A model generated the notes under the pieces. It was not told where the DNA came from, searched no databases, and worked only from the letters and a program-made list of their open reading frames with translations. A DNA stretch of 64,000 bases from Streptoalloteichus hindustanus (GTDB lineage: Bacteria; Actinomycetota; Actinomycetes; Mycobacteriales; Pseudonocardiaceae): NCBI RefSeq assembly GCF_900129375.1, contig NZ_FQVN01000003.1:310001-374000 (forward strand), given 5' to 3'. Positions 34,840-44,333 of this stretch are shown here, piece after piece; the stretch's first letter is position 1, and every line of letters begins with the position of its first letter. The translations under genes were made by a program, and so were the position numbers.

Positions 34840-37062
34840 TCACTCGGCCTGGGCCTCCGGGGTCTCCTCCGGAACCAGCACCAGGCTGATCTTGCCGCGG
34901 TTGTCGATGTCGGCGATCTCCACGCGGAGCTTGTCGCCGACCTTCACCACGTCCTCGACCTTGGCGATCCGCTTGCCGTTGCCCAGCTTGGAGATGTGCA
35001 CCAGGCCGTCCTTGCCCGGCAGCAGCGAGACGAACGCGCCGAAGGCCGCGGTCTTGACCACGGTGCCCAGGAAGCGCTCGCCCACCTTGGGCAGCTGCGG
35101 GTTGGCGATCGCGGTGATCTTGTCCACCGCGGCCTGCGCGGACGGGCCGTCGGCCGCGCCCACGTAGACGGTGCCGTCGTCCTCGATGGTGATCTCGGCG
35201 CCGGTCTCCTCGGTGATCGAGTTGATCATCTTGCCCTTCGGGCCGATGACCTCGCCGATCTTGTCGACCGGGATGTTGATCGTGGTGACCCGCGGCGCGT
35301 ACGGGCTCATCTCGTCCGGCTGGTCGATGGCCTCGGCCATGACCTCCAGGATGGTCAGCCGGGCGTCCCTGGCCTGCGACAGCGCCTGGGCCAGCACCTC
35401 GGACGGGATGCCGTCCAGCTTCGTGTCGAGCTGGAGCGCGGTCACGAACTCCTTCGTGCCGGCGACCTTGAAGTCCATGTCGCCGAAGGCGTCCTCGGCG
35501 CCGAGGATGTCGGTCAGCGCGACGTACCGGGTCTCGCCGTCGACCTCGTCCGACACCAGGCCCATCGCGATGCCCGCGACCGGCGCCTTCAGCGGCACAC
35601 CGGCGTTGAGCAGCGACATGGTGGAGGCGCACACGGAGCCCATCGAGGTGGACCCGTTGGAGCCCAGCGCCTCGGAGACCTGGCGGATGGCGTAGGGGAA
35701 CTCCTCGCGCTTGGGCAGCACCGGAGCCAGGGCCCGCTCGGCGAGCGCGCCGTGGCCGATCTCCCGCCGCTTCGGCGAGCCGACGCGGCCGGTCTCGCCG
35801 GTGGAGAACGGCGGGAAGTTGTAGTGGTGCAGGTAGCGCTTGGTGGTCTCCGGCGCCAGGGTGTCCAGCGTCTGCTCCATGCGCAGCATGTTCAGCGTGG
35901 TCACGCCCAGGATCTGGGTCTCACCGCGCTCGAACAGCGCCGAGCCGTGCGCCCGCGGGATCACCGAGACCTCGGCGGCGAGGCTGCGGATGTCGGTGAC
36001 GCCGCGGCCGTCGATGCGGACCCGGTCGCGCAGGATGCGCTGGCGCACCAGCTTCTTGGTCAGCGACCGGAAGGCGGCGCCGATCTCCTTCTCGCGGCCG
36101 GCGAACGCCGAGTCCTCGTCGGCGACCAGGCGCTCCAGGCAGAGCTGCTTGACCTCGTCGATCCGGCCCTCGCGCTCCTGCTTGCCGGCGATGGTCAGCG
36201 CCTCGGCCAGCTCACCGCTCACCGCGTTGGCGACGGCCTCGTAGACGTCCTCCTGGTAGGCCAGGAACACCGGGAACTCGGCGGTCTCCTTGGCGGCCAC
36301 CTCGGCCAGCCGCTGCTGGGCCTCGCACAGCACGCGGATGAACGGCTTGGCGGCCTCCAGGCCCGCCGCCACGACCTCCTCGGTCGGCGCCGGGGCGCCC
36401 GAGGCGACCAGGTCGATGGTGCGCTCGGTGGCCTCGGCCTCGACCATCATGATCGCGACGTCGTCGCCGACGATGCGGCCGGCCACCACCATGTCGAACA
36501 CGGCCAGCTCGAGCTGCTCGTGGGTCGGGAAGGCGACCCACTGGCCGGCCTCGCCCTCGGAGCCCGGGACCAGGGCCACCCGGACGCCGCCGATCGGGCC
36601 GGAGAACGGCAGGCCGGCGAGCTGGGTGGAGGCCGACGCGGCGTTGATCGCCACCACGTCGTAGAGGTCCTGCGGGTTCAGGCTCTGCACCGTCACCACG
36701 ATCTGGATCTCGTTGCGCAGGCCGTCGACGAACGACGGGCGCAGCGGCCGGTCGATGAGCCGGCAGGTCAGGATCGCGTCGGTGGACGGCCGGCCCTCGC
36801 GGCGGAAGAACGAGCCGGGGATGCGCCCGATGGCGTACATCCGCTCCTCGACGTCCACGGTGAGGGGGAAGAAGTCGAAGTGCTCCTTCGGCTGCTTCGA
36901 GGCCGTGGTGGCCGACAGCAGCATGGTCTCGTCGTCGAGGTAGGCGACGACGCTGCCGGCGGCCTGCCGGGCGAGCCGGCCGGTCTCGAAGCGGATCGTG
37001 CGGGTGCCGAACCGGCCGTTGTCGATCACGGCGGTCGTCTCGTGCACCTGGATTTCGGTCAT
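34840..37062 (-). CDS. pnp: Polynucleotide phosphorylase/guanosine pentaphosphate synthetase
   Basis: 740 residues. Processive 3'-to-5' phosphorolytic RNase (and ppGpp-related synthetase in streptomycetes). Two RNase PH domains: [23 protein letters not shown] in the first, and [21 protein letters not shown] with [20 protein letters not shown] in the second. A KH domain follows ([19 protein letters not shown]), then a C-terminal S1 domain ([28 protein letters not shown]). The ATG at 37062 has GAGGAG 5 bp upstream. rpsO lies 240 bp upstream, the classic rpsO-pnp order. The tail is short and acidic. Confidence 0.96.
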   Translation of the reverse strand: MTEIQVHETTAVIDNGRFGTRTIRFETGRLARQAAGSVVAYLDDETMLLSATTASKQPKEHFDFFPLTVDVEERMYAIGRIPGSFFRREGRPSTDAILTCRLIDRPLRPSFVDGLRNEIQIVVTVQSLNPQDLYDVVAINAASASTQLAGLPFSGPIGGVRVALVPGSEGEAGQWVAFPTHEQLELAVFDMVVAGRIVGDDVAIMMVEAEATERTIDLVASGAPAPTEEVVAAGLEAAKPFIRVLCEAQQRLAEVAAKETAEFPVFLAYQEDVYEAVANAVSGELAEALTIAGKQEREGRIDEVKQLCLERLVADEDSAFAGREKEIGAAFRSLTKKLVRQRILRDRVRIDGRGVTDIRSLAAEVSVIPRAHGSALFERGETQILGVTTLNMLRMEQTLDTLAPETTKRYLHHYNFPPFSTGETGRVGSPKRREIGHGALAERALAPVLPKREEFPYAIRQVSEALGSNGSTSMGSVCASTMSLLNAGVPLKAPVAGIAMGLVSDEVDGETRYVALTDILGAEDAFGDMDFKVAGTKEFVTALQLDTKLDGIPSEVLAQALSQARDARLTILEVMAEAIDQPDEMSPYAPRVTTINIPVDKIGEVIGPKGKMINSITEETGAEITIEDDGTVYVGAADGPSAQAAVDKITAIANPQLPKVGERFLGTVVKTAAFGAFVSLLPGKDGLVHISKLGNGKRIAKVEDVVKVGDKLRVEIADIDNRGKISLVLVPEETPEAQAE

Positions 37063-37260
37063 GGGTACTCCTCGTCTCACGGGTCGTGCGCCGCCGCCGC
37101 GGGGGCACGGTCCGGACGAGGCCGGTCTTCGATCGAAGTCCCCGGGGCTTCGGTGGCCGCTGCGGCGATGCCGGCGGCCGGCCCGGGAACCACTACCGAG
37201 GACCGGCGAACTGGTCCCCCGTGCGCGTCGTGCGCCACGTCCCAAGGTTTCAGTTATGTG

Positions 37261-37296
37261 CCGAGGGGGAGCGGCCCGGTGGCCACTCCCCCTCGG
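37261..37296 (-). terminator. Hairpin between rpsO and pnp
   Basis: CCGAGGGGGAG (37261-37271) and CTCCCCCTCGG (37286-37296), perfect 11-bp arms, 6 bp past the rpsO stop. It may terminate or act as the RNase-processing hairpin known between rpsO and pnp in other bacteria. Confidence 0.6.
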
Positions 37297-37302
37297 AGCC
37301 TG

Positions 37303-37572
37303 TCAACGACGCAGGCCGAGCCGCTGGATCAGCGACCGGTAGCGCTCGATGTCCACCTTCGCCAGGTAGTTCAGCAGGCGGCGGCGGCGGCCGACCATCA
37401 GCAGCAGGCCGCGGCGCGAGTGGTGGTCGTGCTTGTGCGTCTTGAGGTGCTCGGTCAGGTCGCTGATGCGCTTGCTCAGCAACGCGACCTGCGCCTCGGG
37501 GGAGCCGGTGTCGCCCTCCTTGAGGCCGTACTCCCCGAGGATGTTCTTCTTCTGCTCGGTGGACAGAGCCAC
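37303..37572 (-). CDS. rpsO: Ribosomal protein S15
   Basis: 89 residues, the exact standard length. [31 protein letters not shown] is the universal S15 start; [20 protein letters not shown] and [12 protein letters not shown] contain the 16S rRNA-binding residues. The GTG at 37572 is chosen over the longer frame because S15 homology begins there and AGGAG lies 9 bp upstream. It binds the central domain of 16S rRNA. Followed by a hairpin and pnp. Confidence 0.96.
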   Translation of the reverse strand: MALSTEQKKNILGEYGLKEGDTGSPEAQVALLSKRISDLTEHLKTHKHDHHSRRGLLLMVGRRRRLLNYLAKVDIERYRSLIQRLGLRR

Positions 37573-37886
37573 TGGCGTGTTCTCCTCTTCGTTCCTGTGC
37601 CGTGCGACCAGGGTCCCCCGGAGAACCCGGAGGACACCCGCACCCGGGGGATTCGCCCCCACCGGGTGAGACGGTCACGGCCGCCACGGACCGCAGCCGG
37701 ACCCAACGACCGAGGGTAGCAGGCGGAGACGACAGCACCCGGACAGCCGAGCGGCGTGTCGCCCACTCGGCCGAACCCGACCGGCGGACACCACCCGCGC
37801 CGACCACGGTCGGGGGCAGGGCGGAACGCGCTCGGCCCACCAGCGTTCCCCCACCTCGGGACGGCGGAGCCGCGCGGACGCCGTCG
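37573..37886. other. Gap upstream of rpsO (leader and promoter region)
   Basis: No gene recognised. TACCCT on the minus strand (37718-37713) could be a -10 box for rpsO, giving a leader of about 130 nt. An autoregulatory S15 leader is known in several bacteria, but I cannot fold it here with confidence. Confidence 0.35.
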
Positions 37887-38450
37887 TCAGCGGTCCTCGG
37901 CTTCCCCGCTGTCCCGGTTCTCCCGGCCACCGAGCGGCACGCGCGCCAGCGGGGTGTAGGTGGAGCCTCCCCGCCCCAGGTCGCTGCGCACCAGCAGCAA
38001 CTCCCGCGGCGACCACCACGGCCCGGTGTAGGACGCCAGCAGGTCACGCGCGGGGAGCACGTCCGGCCGGCTGCCCCACCAGCGGGCGACCGTGAGGTGG
38101 GCGCGGAAGCCGCGGGGGTTGCAGCCCGCCGCCTTGGCCAGGCCGGACAGCGCCCAGGCGTCCCCGTCCTCCCTCGGCTCGACCCCCACCCACAGGACGC
38201 CGCGGAAGACGCCGCTCCCGGCGAACCGCACGGTCGGCGCCGAGGCCTTCGGCGCGCGGCGACGCAACCGCTCGACCTGCTTGTCCCGCGCGGCCTCGTC
38301 GCACTCGCCGTGGAAGCAGAGGGTGAGGTGCCACCGGGGCGCGGGGGTCCACCGCAGTCCCTCGGGCGGCGCGTCCGTCACCGGGCGCAACGCCGCCGCC
38401 AGGTCCTCGACCGCCGACGCCGGCGGCCACACCGCGGTGAACAGCCGCAT
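37887..38450 (-). CDS. thpR: RNA 2',3'-cyclic phosphodiesterase (2'-5' RNA ligase family)
   Basis: 187 residues of the 2H phosphoesterase superfamily, with its two HxT motifs in RWHLTLCFHG (about residue 42) and FRAHLTVARWW (about 120). MRLFTAVWPPASAVEDLAAA is the typical ThpR N-terminus. The enzyme hydrolyses 2',3'-cyclic phosphate ends; the natural substrate in bacteria is unclear. The ATG at 38450 lies 5 bp after the XRE-like gene stop, suggesting co-transcription. Neither gene belongs to the conserved ribF-rpsO core order, so the pair looks inserted. Confidence 0.85.
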   Translation of the reverse strand: MRLFTAVWPPASAVEDLAAALRPVTDAPPEGLRWTPAPRWHLTLCFHGECDEAARDKQVERLRRRAPKASAPTVRFAGSGVFRGVLWVGVEPREDGDAWALSGLAKAAGCNPRGFRAHLTVARWWGSRPDVLPARDLLASYTGPWWSPRELLLVRSDLGRGGSTYTPLARVPLGGRENRDSGEAEDR

Positions 38451-38455
38451 CGCGT

Positions 38456-38938
38456 CTAGCCCTCCTGCGCCGCCCGCCGCAACAGGTCCGACAGGCTCGG
38501 GAACCGCGTCGACAGCAGCTCGGCGGCCGCGGACAGGTCGTCGACCGACCGCGCGTGCCGGCGCAGCACGGCCAGCGCCGCCTCGTCGTGGTTGCGCTCG
38601 TGGACGGGCAGCGTGTCCCTGCCCACCGTCGGCCGGGAGGCGCGCACCTCCTCCAACGCCCGCTTGAGCGCCTCCTTGTCGCCCGAGGCGACCTCGGGCG
38701 TGAGGACCCGCCGCTCCAGCATGACCATCCTGGCCAGCACGGCCGGATTGCCGATCTTGGCGCGCCGGCCGCTCATCACCTGGCTGAGCATGGGCGCGCT
38801 GATCCCGAGCACGTCGGCGAGCTGCGCCTGCGAGACGTCGAACGCGACGACGAGCCGGCGCACGCGGTCCCCGAGCGGCTCGCCGTACCACTCGCGCTGC
38901 AGCGCGAGATTGCGCTGGACGATCTTGTATTCCTCCAC
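38456..38938 (-). CDS. XRE-type helix-turn-helix regulator
   Basis: 160 residues. VEEYKIVQRNLALQREWYGE precedes a lambda-repressor-like HTH at about 18-80 (LVVAFDVSQAQLADVLGISAPMLSQVMSGRRAKIGNP in pieces). The C-terminal half is helical with no ligand-binding domain recognised (SVDDLSAAAELLSTRFPSLSDLLRRA). The GTG at 38938 has a GGGGAG site about 9 bp upstream; the ORF extension to 39043 adds a Trp/Arg-rich segment without homology. It lies 113 bp after ribF on the same strand. Target unknown. Confidence 0.8.
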   Translation of the reverse strand: MEEYKIVQRNLALQREWYGEPLGDRVRRLVVAFDVSQAQLADVLGISAPMLSQVMSGRRAKIGNPAVLARMVMLERRVLTPEVASGDKEALKRALEEVRASRPTVGRDTLPVHERNHDEAALAVLRRHARSVDDLSAAAELLSTRFPSLSDLLRRAAQEG

Positions 38939-39051
38939 CCTCGTCTCTCCCCGTGGCGGTTTCTCGCAGGCCAGACGCCCCGCATCCTGCCAGGTGCCGA
39001 CGAGCGCACGAGGGCGGTCCCGCCAGTTGCTTCGCAAGTGCACTCAGTTGG

Positions 39052-40029
39052 TCACGCGGAGGGGGCGTCGTCGGCCGCCAGCAGCCGCCGCGTCTCCTCG
39101 ACGTCCCTGCCCATCTGCTCGATCAACGCCTCCGTCGTGGCGAAGCGCTCCATCCCCCGCAGCCGGGCGACGAAGTCCAACGCCACCCGCTCACCGTAGA
39201 AGTCCTCGTCGACGTCGAGCACGTACGCCTCGACGCGGCGCTCCCTGCCGGAGAAGGTCGGGTTGCTGCCCACGGACACCGCGGCCGGCAGCGACCGGGC
39301 GACCGCGGGATCGCCGTGCCCGGGGTGGACGAACCGGCACGCGTACACGCCGTCGGCCGGGATCGCCGCGAACCGGGGCGTGGACAGGTTGGCGGTGGGG
39401 AAGCCCAGGTCGCGGCCGCGGCCGTCGCCCCGCACGACGATGCCCTCCAGCCGGTGCGGCCGACCGAGCGCCCTGGCCGCCGCGGTCACGTCGCCGGCGT
39501 CGATGCAGGACCGGATGTAGGTGGAGGAGAAGGTGATCGCCCCGACGCCGGTGTCGTCGCTGACCAGGCTCGCCCCCTCGGTGACGAAGCCGAACCGCTC
39601 GCCGAGCCGGCGCAGCGACGCCACGTCACCGGCGGCCCGGTGGCCGAAGGTGAAGTTCTCCCCCACCACGACCGCCGCGGCGTGCAGCTTGTCGACCAGC
39701 ACCTCGTGCGCGAACTCGTCGGCGGGAACGCGGGAGAGCTCGGGGGTGAAGGGCAGGACGCAGAACACGTCCACGCCCAGCTCCTCGACCAGCTCGGCGC
39801 GTCGGCGCAGGGTGGTGAGCTGCGCGGGGTGGCTGCCCGGCCGGACGACCTCGGCCGGGTGCGGGTCGAAGGTCATCAGCACGCAGGGCAGGCCGCGCTC
39901 CTCGGCGAGCCGCACGGCCCGCCCGATGAGCTGTTGGTGGCCCCGATGGACACCGTCGAAGACACCGATGGTGACGACACACCGCCCCCACCCACCGGGC
40001 AGGTTCTCCAGTCCACGCCAGCGCTGCAC
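39052..40029 (-). CDS. ribF: Bifunctional riboflavin kinase/FMN adenylyltransferase
   Basis: Makes FMN then FAD. The N-terminal nucleotidyltransferase domain has VVTIGVFDGVHRGHQQLI (HxGH-type, about 18-36), LMTFDPHPAEVV and TFSSTYIRSCID (ISSTxIR). The C-terminal flavokinase domain starts GIVVRGDGRGRDLGFPTANL (GxGxxxGxPTAN, about 195) and includes VSVGSNPTF and HLLD-like YVLDVDEDFYGE. 325 aa, normal length. The GTG at 40029 begins MQRWRGLENLP. Downstream of truB, the usual order. Confidence 0.95.
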   Translation of the reverse strand: MQRWRGLENLPGGWGRCVVTIGVFDGVHRGHQQLIGRAVRLAEERGLPCVLMTFDPHPAEVVRPGSHPAQLTTLRRRAELVEELGVDVFCVLPFTPELSRVPADEFAHEVLVDKLHAAAVVVGENFTFGHRAAGDVASLRRLGERFGFVTEGASLVSDDTGVGAITFSSTYIRSCIDAGDVTAAARALGRPHRLEGIVVRGDGRGRDLGFPTANLSTPRFAAIPADGVYACRFVHPGHGDPAVARSLPAAVSVGSNPTFSGRERRVEAYVLDVDEDFYGERVALDFVARLRGMERFATTEALIEQMGRDVEETRRLLAADDAPSA

Positions 40030-40096
40030 GAGCAGCAGCCTAGATGTTCACCGGGACGGAGGACCGGCGTGGTGCGCCGCCGCCCGACGAGACGGG

Positions 40097-40128
40097 CGGA
40101 CGCACGACCCTGGTGGGTCGTGCGTCCG
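40097..40128 (-). terminator. Strong GC hairpin after truB
   Basis: CGGACGCACGACCC (40097-40110) and GGGTCGTGCGTCCG (40115-40128), perfect 14-bp arms with loop TGGT, between truB and ribF. No T-run. Confidence 0.65.
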
Positions 40129-40204
40129 CGTGCGCTCGGGCCGGCCTCGGGGCCGTCGTCCGGACCGTTGTGAGGGCCGTCGTCGGGGCGGCGTCCGGTG
40201 CCGG

Positions 40205-41128
40205 TCAGAGGCCGGCGAACACCACCACGGGGCGGGCCGCGCCGCCCTGCTCGTTGACCAGCGCGACGACCCGGCCGTCCGGGCCGAACACGCCGTAGGT
40301 GCCGAAGATCCCGGCGGCCGGCAGGCGCTGGCCGTGCGCGACCGCGAGGGCGTCCTCGGCGTTGACGTCGCGCCGCGGGAAGGCGGCGGCGACGGCGGCG
40401 TCCATGTCCAGGCTGAGCTTCGGGTCGGCCTCCAACTGCTCCAGGCCGCGCGCCGTCGCCAGGCCGAACGGGCCGACCCTGGTGCGCCGCAGCGCCACCA
40501 GGTGACCGCCGACGCGCAGGTCGGAGCCGAGGTCGCGGGCCAGGGCCCGCACGTAGGTGCCGGAGGAGCACTCCACCATCACGTCGAGGTCGGTGAAGGT
40601 GCCCTCGTGGCGCGTCGCGAGCAGGTCGAAGCGGTGCACGGTGACCGGCCGGGCCGGCAGGTCGACCTTCTTGCCGGCGCGGACGAGCTCGTAGGCCCGC
40701 TCACCGGCGATCTTCACCGCGCTCACCGCGCTGGGCACCTGGTCGATGTCGCCGGTGAGCTTGGCGATGCCCCGCAGGACCTGCGGCTCGGTGACGTGGA
40801 AGGCGTTGGACTCGCTGATGACCTCCCCCTCCGCGTCGTCGGTGGTGGTGGCCGCGCCGAGCCGGATGGTGGCCAGGTAGCCCTTGCTGTCCAGGGCGAG
40901 GTGGCCGAGCAGCTTGGTGGCGCGCTCGACGCCCAGCACCAGCACGCCGGTCGCCATCGGGTCGAGGGTCCCCGCGTGGCCGACCTTGCGGGTTCCCAGG
41001 ATCTTGCGGACCCGGGCGACCACGTCGTGCGAGGTCATCCCGGCGGGCTTGTCGACGACGACGAGGCCGGGCGGAACGGTGGGACGGGGTTCGTGCTTGC
41101 GGGTGGTGCTGTTGGCGACTGCGGACAC
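40205..41128 (-). CDS. truB: tRNA pseudouridine-55 synthase
   Basis: Converts U55 of tRNA T-loops to pseudouridine. GLVVVDKPAGMTSHDVVARV and the catalytic Asp in KVGHAGTLDPMATGVLVLG (about residue 57) are canonical. QVPSAVSAVKIAGERAYELVRAG and SSGTYVRALARDLG complete the TruB pattern. The C-terminal part (VNAEDALAVAHGQRLPA) matches the actinobacterial TruB tail domain. About 307 aa from the GTG at 41128, which is preceded by GGAAG at 10 bp; the exact start is not certain because the first 20 residues are not conserved. Confidence 0.94.
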   Translation of the reverse strand: MSAVANSTTRKHEPRPTVPPGLVVVDKPAGMTSHDVVARVRKILGTRKVGHAGTLDPMATGVLVLGVERATKLLGHLALDSKGYLATIRLGAATTTDDAEGEVISESNAFHVTEPQVLRGIAKLTGDIDQVPSAVSAVKIAGERAYELVRAGKKVDLPARPVTVHRFDLLATRHEGTFTDLDVMVECSSGTYVRALARDLGSDLRVGGHLVALRRTRVGPFGLATARGLEQLEADPKLSLDMDAAVAAAFPRRDVNAEDALAVAHGQRLPAAGIFGTYGVFGPDGRVVALVNEQGGAARPVVVFAGL

Positions 41129-41228
41129 GGCGGACCATCTTCCACGACGCTTCCGCGGCCGCCGCACCGGGTGTCCCCTTTCCGGGGGGACAACCCGTTG
41201 CGACGACGCGGAAAGAACCGGATGAACG

Positions 41229-42566
41229 TTACGCGGCGGCCAGCGCCGGCCGCGGGCTCGGCAGCACGTCCCAGCGGTAGGGCCGCAGCCGGACCGGGAC
41301 CTCCTCGCCGCGGGCCTCGGCGGCGAACACCACGGCCCGCGCCCGACGCCACCACACCGCGGTGCGCCAGGTCCCCACCACGAGCACGGCCGCGACGGCC
41401 AGCAACGCGACGCGGAACGCGCCCGCCGGCCCCAGCGGCGCGGCCAGGTCGAGCAGCACACCCACGGACAGCGCGGCGACGGTGGTGGCCACGAAGCCAC
41501 CCACGTTCACCACACCGGTGGCCGTACCGACCCGGCGGAACGGGTTGTAGTCCCTGGCCAGCGCGAAGCCGATCGCCGAGACCGGGCCGCCCATCGAGAG
41601 CAGGACGAACATCGCGCCCAGCACCGGGACCGGGAGTTGGCCCGGCCACAGCACCATCAGCGTCCACGCCGCGCCGGTCAGGCTGAGGAACCCGGTGGCC
41701 ACGAACATCCGCAGCTCCGGCCGACGGGCGGTGAAGCCGCCCACCAGGGGGCTGCCGACGAGGCCGCCGACCACGAGCAGCGACAGGACGCCGCCGGCCG
41801 CCTCCTGGCTCAGGCCCTGCGCCTGGACCAGGTACGGGAAGCCCCACAGCAGGCCCAGCGTCGACGGCACGACGTTGGTGGAGAAGTGCACCCAGAAACC
41901 GAGCCGGGTGCCGGGCGTGCGCCACGAGGACCGCACGCGGGCCACCACCTCGCGGGGGTAGATCGGCTCGGGGGCCGGGGCGGGGTGGCCCTCCGGCACG
42001 TCCCGCAGGTTGGTGACCGCCCGCGCGGAGTAGGCCGCGGTCACCAGGCCGGCGGTCAGGAACGTGGCGGTCCAGCCGACGTTGTCCAGCATCAGGGTCA
42101 GCGGGACGGTGGCGGCGAGGTTGCCCGCGGCGCCCAGGACGCCCGACAGCGACACCACCACGGCGTAGCGGCGGGCCGGGAAGTGGGCGGCCACCAGGCG
42201 CAGGACGCTGACCCAGGTCAGCGCGTCGCCCACGCCGAGCACGGCGCGGGCGGCCAGGCCCAGCGGGTAGGACGAGGCCACCGCGAACAGGCTCTGGCCG
42301 AGGCCGAGCAGCAGGGCGGCCACGGTCAGGACCCGGCGCGGGCCGAACCGGTCGACCAGCAGGCCGGTGGGGATCTGCATGGCGGCGTACACGCCGACCT
42401 GCAGCACGGTGAACGTGCCGAGCCCGGCGGCGCCGACGCCGAAGCGCTCGCCGGCCTGGAGCCCGGCGACGCCCAGCGAGGTGCGGTGGAAGATCGAGAC
42501 GAAGTAGATGGCGACGGCGGTGGACCAGATCAGCCACGCCCGTCGAGTGGCGCGCTCGACCGGCAA
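41229..42566 (-). CDS. MFS transporter
   Basis: About 445 residues, twelve hydrophobic helices. AIYFVSIFHRTSLGVAGLQA opens helix 1. The loop-2 motif is LVDRFGPRRVL (DRFGxRR, about residues 75-85), and PVSAIGFALARDYNPFRRVGTA lies late in the second half. The style resembles nitrate/sugar-phosphate-type single-polypeptide MFS proteins, but the substrate is unknown. The TTG at 42566 has AAGGAG 5 bp upstream and is preferred to the GTG at 42590, which lacks a ribosome site. It interrupts the otherwise conserved MATE-truB order, so it is probably an insertion. Confidence 0.83.
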   Translation of the reverse strand: MPVERATRRAWLIWSTAVAIYFVSIFHRTSLGVAGLQAGERFGVGAAGLGTFTVLQVGVYAAMQIPTGLLVDRFGPRRVLTVAALLLGLGQSLFAVASSYPLGLAARAVLGVGDALTWVSVLRLVAAHFPARRYAVVVSLSGVLGAAGNLAATVPLTLMLDNVGWTATFLTAGLVTAAYSARAVTNLRDVPEGHPAPAPEPIYPREVVARVRSSWRTPGTRLGFWVHFSTNVVPSTLGLLWGFPYLVQAQGLSQEAAGGVLSLLVVGGLVGSPLVGGFTARRPELRMFVATGFLSLTGAAWTLMVLWPGQLPVPVLGAMFVLLSMGGPVSAIGFALARDYNPFRRVGTATGVVNVGGFVATTVAALSVGVLLDLAAPLGPAGAFRVALLAVAAVLVVGTWRTAVWWRRARAVVFAAEARGEEVPVRLRPYRWDVLPSPRPALAAA

Positions 42567-42734
42567 GGGGTCTCCTTCGGGGGATTGCACGGGGGATTTC
42601 GGGGAGGTGACGGGAGCGCGCGGACTACTTCGGCCGGCTCCATCCGGTCATCGGATGACTTTACCGATTCGTTAGCGCCGAAGTCTCGTGTCCTGCCCCA
42701 CAAAGAGCTTGATCGTCCGACCGGCCCCGACTAG

Positions 42735-42777
42735 GGGCCTCCCTTCGGAGGCACTCCTTCGGAAGCGCCTCTCGGAG
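42735..42777 (-). terminator. Cluster of small CTTCGG-type hairpins after the MATE gene
   Basis: GCCTCC-CTTC-GGAGGC (42735-42750), CTCC-TTCG-GAAG just after it, and GCCTC/GAGGC (42765-42777), all within 43 bp and 10 bp beyond the MATE stop. The repeated (G)GCCTCC units suggest local duplication. Likely termination region. Confidence 0.55.
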
Positions 42778-42786
42778 GCACGTTCC

Positions 42787-44124
42787 CTAGCCGCGCACCG
42801 CGCCGACGACCGCCCACCGTCCGGACCGGGCCCGGGCGAGCACCGCGGCCAGACGAAGAACCATGAACGCGGCCAGACCGATCCAGATTCCCGTCAGCCC
42901 CCAACCGAGGGCGAGTGCGAGCCACACCACGGGCAGGAAGCCGACGACGGCGCTGCCGATCGTGGCGTTCCGCAGGAAGGCCGCGTCACCCGCGCCCAGC
43001 AGCACCCCGTCCAGCGCGAACACCACCCCGGCGACCGGCTGCAGGGCGACGAAGAACCACCACGCGTGCGGGATCTCGGCCAACACCGCCGCGTCCGGCG
43101 TGAACAGCCGCGGCAGCGGACCGGCCAACGCCGCGAACACCACCCCGAGCGCCACGCCGAAGACCAGGCCGTACTTCGTCACCCGCCAGGCCACACCCCG
43201 CGCCCCGCGGTCGTCGCCGCCACCCAGGGCCGCGCCGACCAGCGACTGCGCCGCGATCGCCAGCGAGTCCAGCACCAGCGCCAGGAACGTCCACAGCTGC
43301 AGCACCACCTGGTGCGCGCCGGCCGCCGCGGCCGAGGTGCGCGCCGCCACCGAGGCCGCCGACACGAAACACGCCTGGAACGCCAGGCTGCGCAGCACCA
43401 GGTCCCTGCCCAGCCCGAGCTGCGCCCAGATCCGAGCCGGCTCGGGCCGCAGGGACACCCGCTCCACGACCAACGCCCGCACGAAGAACCCGGCGCTGAT
43501 CACCTGCGCGGTGACGTTGGCCACCGCCGAACCCACCAGCCCCCAACCCCACACGTGCACGAGCAGCGGGCACAGCACCGCCGACAGGGCGTTGCCCGCC
43601 AGCACGTACCGCAGCGGCCGCGCGGTCTCCTGCACACCGCGCATCCAGCCGTTGCCGGCCATCGTCACGAGGATGAACGGGGTGCCGAACAGGCCCACCC
43701 GCAACCACTCGACGGCCGCGTCGGCGACCTCGCCCCGCCCCGCCAACAGCCCCGCGACCGGCCCGGCCGCCAGTTGGCCCACCAGCGCCAGGACGACGCC
43801 CACGAGCACCGCCAGCCAGGTGGCCTGCACGCCCTCGGCGACGGCCTCCGCACGCCGGCCGGCGCCGTGCAACCGGGCGGCACGGGACGTGGTGCCGTAC
43901 GACAGGAAGGTGAGCTGGGTGGACACCTGGGTCAGCACCACACCGCCCACGGCCAGCGCCGCGAGCGGAACGGCGCCCAGGTGCCCGACCACCGCCGTGT
44001 CCACCAGCACGTACAGCGGCTCGGCCGCCAACACCCCGAGTGCGGGGAGGGCGAGTGCGAGCACCGAACGCGCGGACACCTGCCCGGACCGCTCCCCCAC
44101 CTGTCCTCCCGGGACACCTTCCAC
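42787..44124 (-). CDS. MATE-family efflux protein (DinF-like)
   Basis: 445 residues with twelve helices. LALPALGVLAAEPLYVLVDTAVVGHLGAVPLAAL is the MATE N-terminal signature, and its internal repeat VSAASVAARTSAAAAGAHQVVLQ is in the second half. The positional equivalent in M. tuberculosis is Rv2836c (dinF), between nrnA and truB. It exports cationic drugs or related compounds in exchange for protons or sodium. The GTG at 44124 begins VEGVPGGQVGER. A small Ser/Gly N-terminus precedes helix 1. Confidence 0.9.
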   Translation of the reverse strand: MEGVPGGQVGERSGQVSARSVLALALPALGVLAAEPLYVLVDTAVVGHLGAVPLAALAVGGVVLTQVSTQLTFLSYGTTSRAARLHGAGRRAEAVAEGVQATWLAVLVGVVLALVGQLAAGPVAGLLAGRGEVADAAVEWLRVGLFGTPFILVTMAGNGWMRGVQETARPLRYVLAGNALSAVLCPLLVHVWGWGLVGSAVANVTAQVISAGFFVRALVVERVSLRPEPARIWAQLGLGRDLVLRSLAFQACFVSAASVAARTSAAAAGAHQVVLQLWTFLALVLDSLAIAAQSLVGAALGGGDDRGARGVAWRVTKYGLVFGVALGVVFAALAGPLPRLFTPDAAVLAEIPHAWWFFVALQPVAGVVFALDGVLLGAGDAAFLRNATIGSAVVGFLPVVWLALALGWGLTGIWIGLAAFMVLRLAAVLARARSGRWAVVGAVRG

Positions 44125-44333
44125 CGACCAACGCGTGCCAGGCTACGGACGACCACCGACAAAACCGTCCTGACGCGGGCCGGTTTCCGGTCACAGCGCA
44201 CGCCGGGGAACCGGCGGCGGACGCCAGTCCGAGTTCCGTGGTCAGAACACGTCGTTCAGCGGCTCCGGCGAGGCGGCGAAAGCCGCCAGGAGGCCCACAG
44301 CCCCCGCAGCGGGATCGACAGCCGGCCCGGGCG

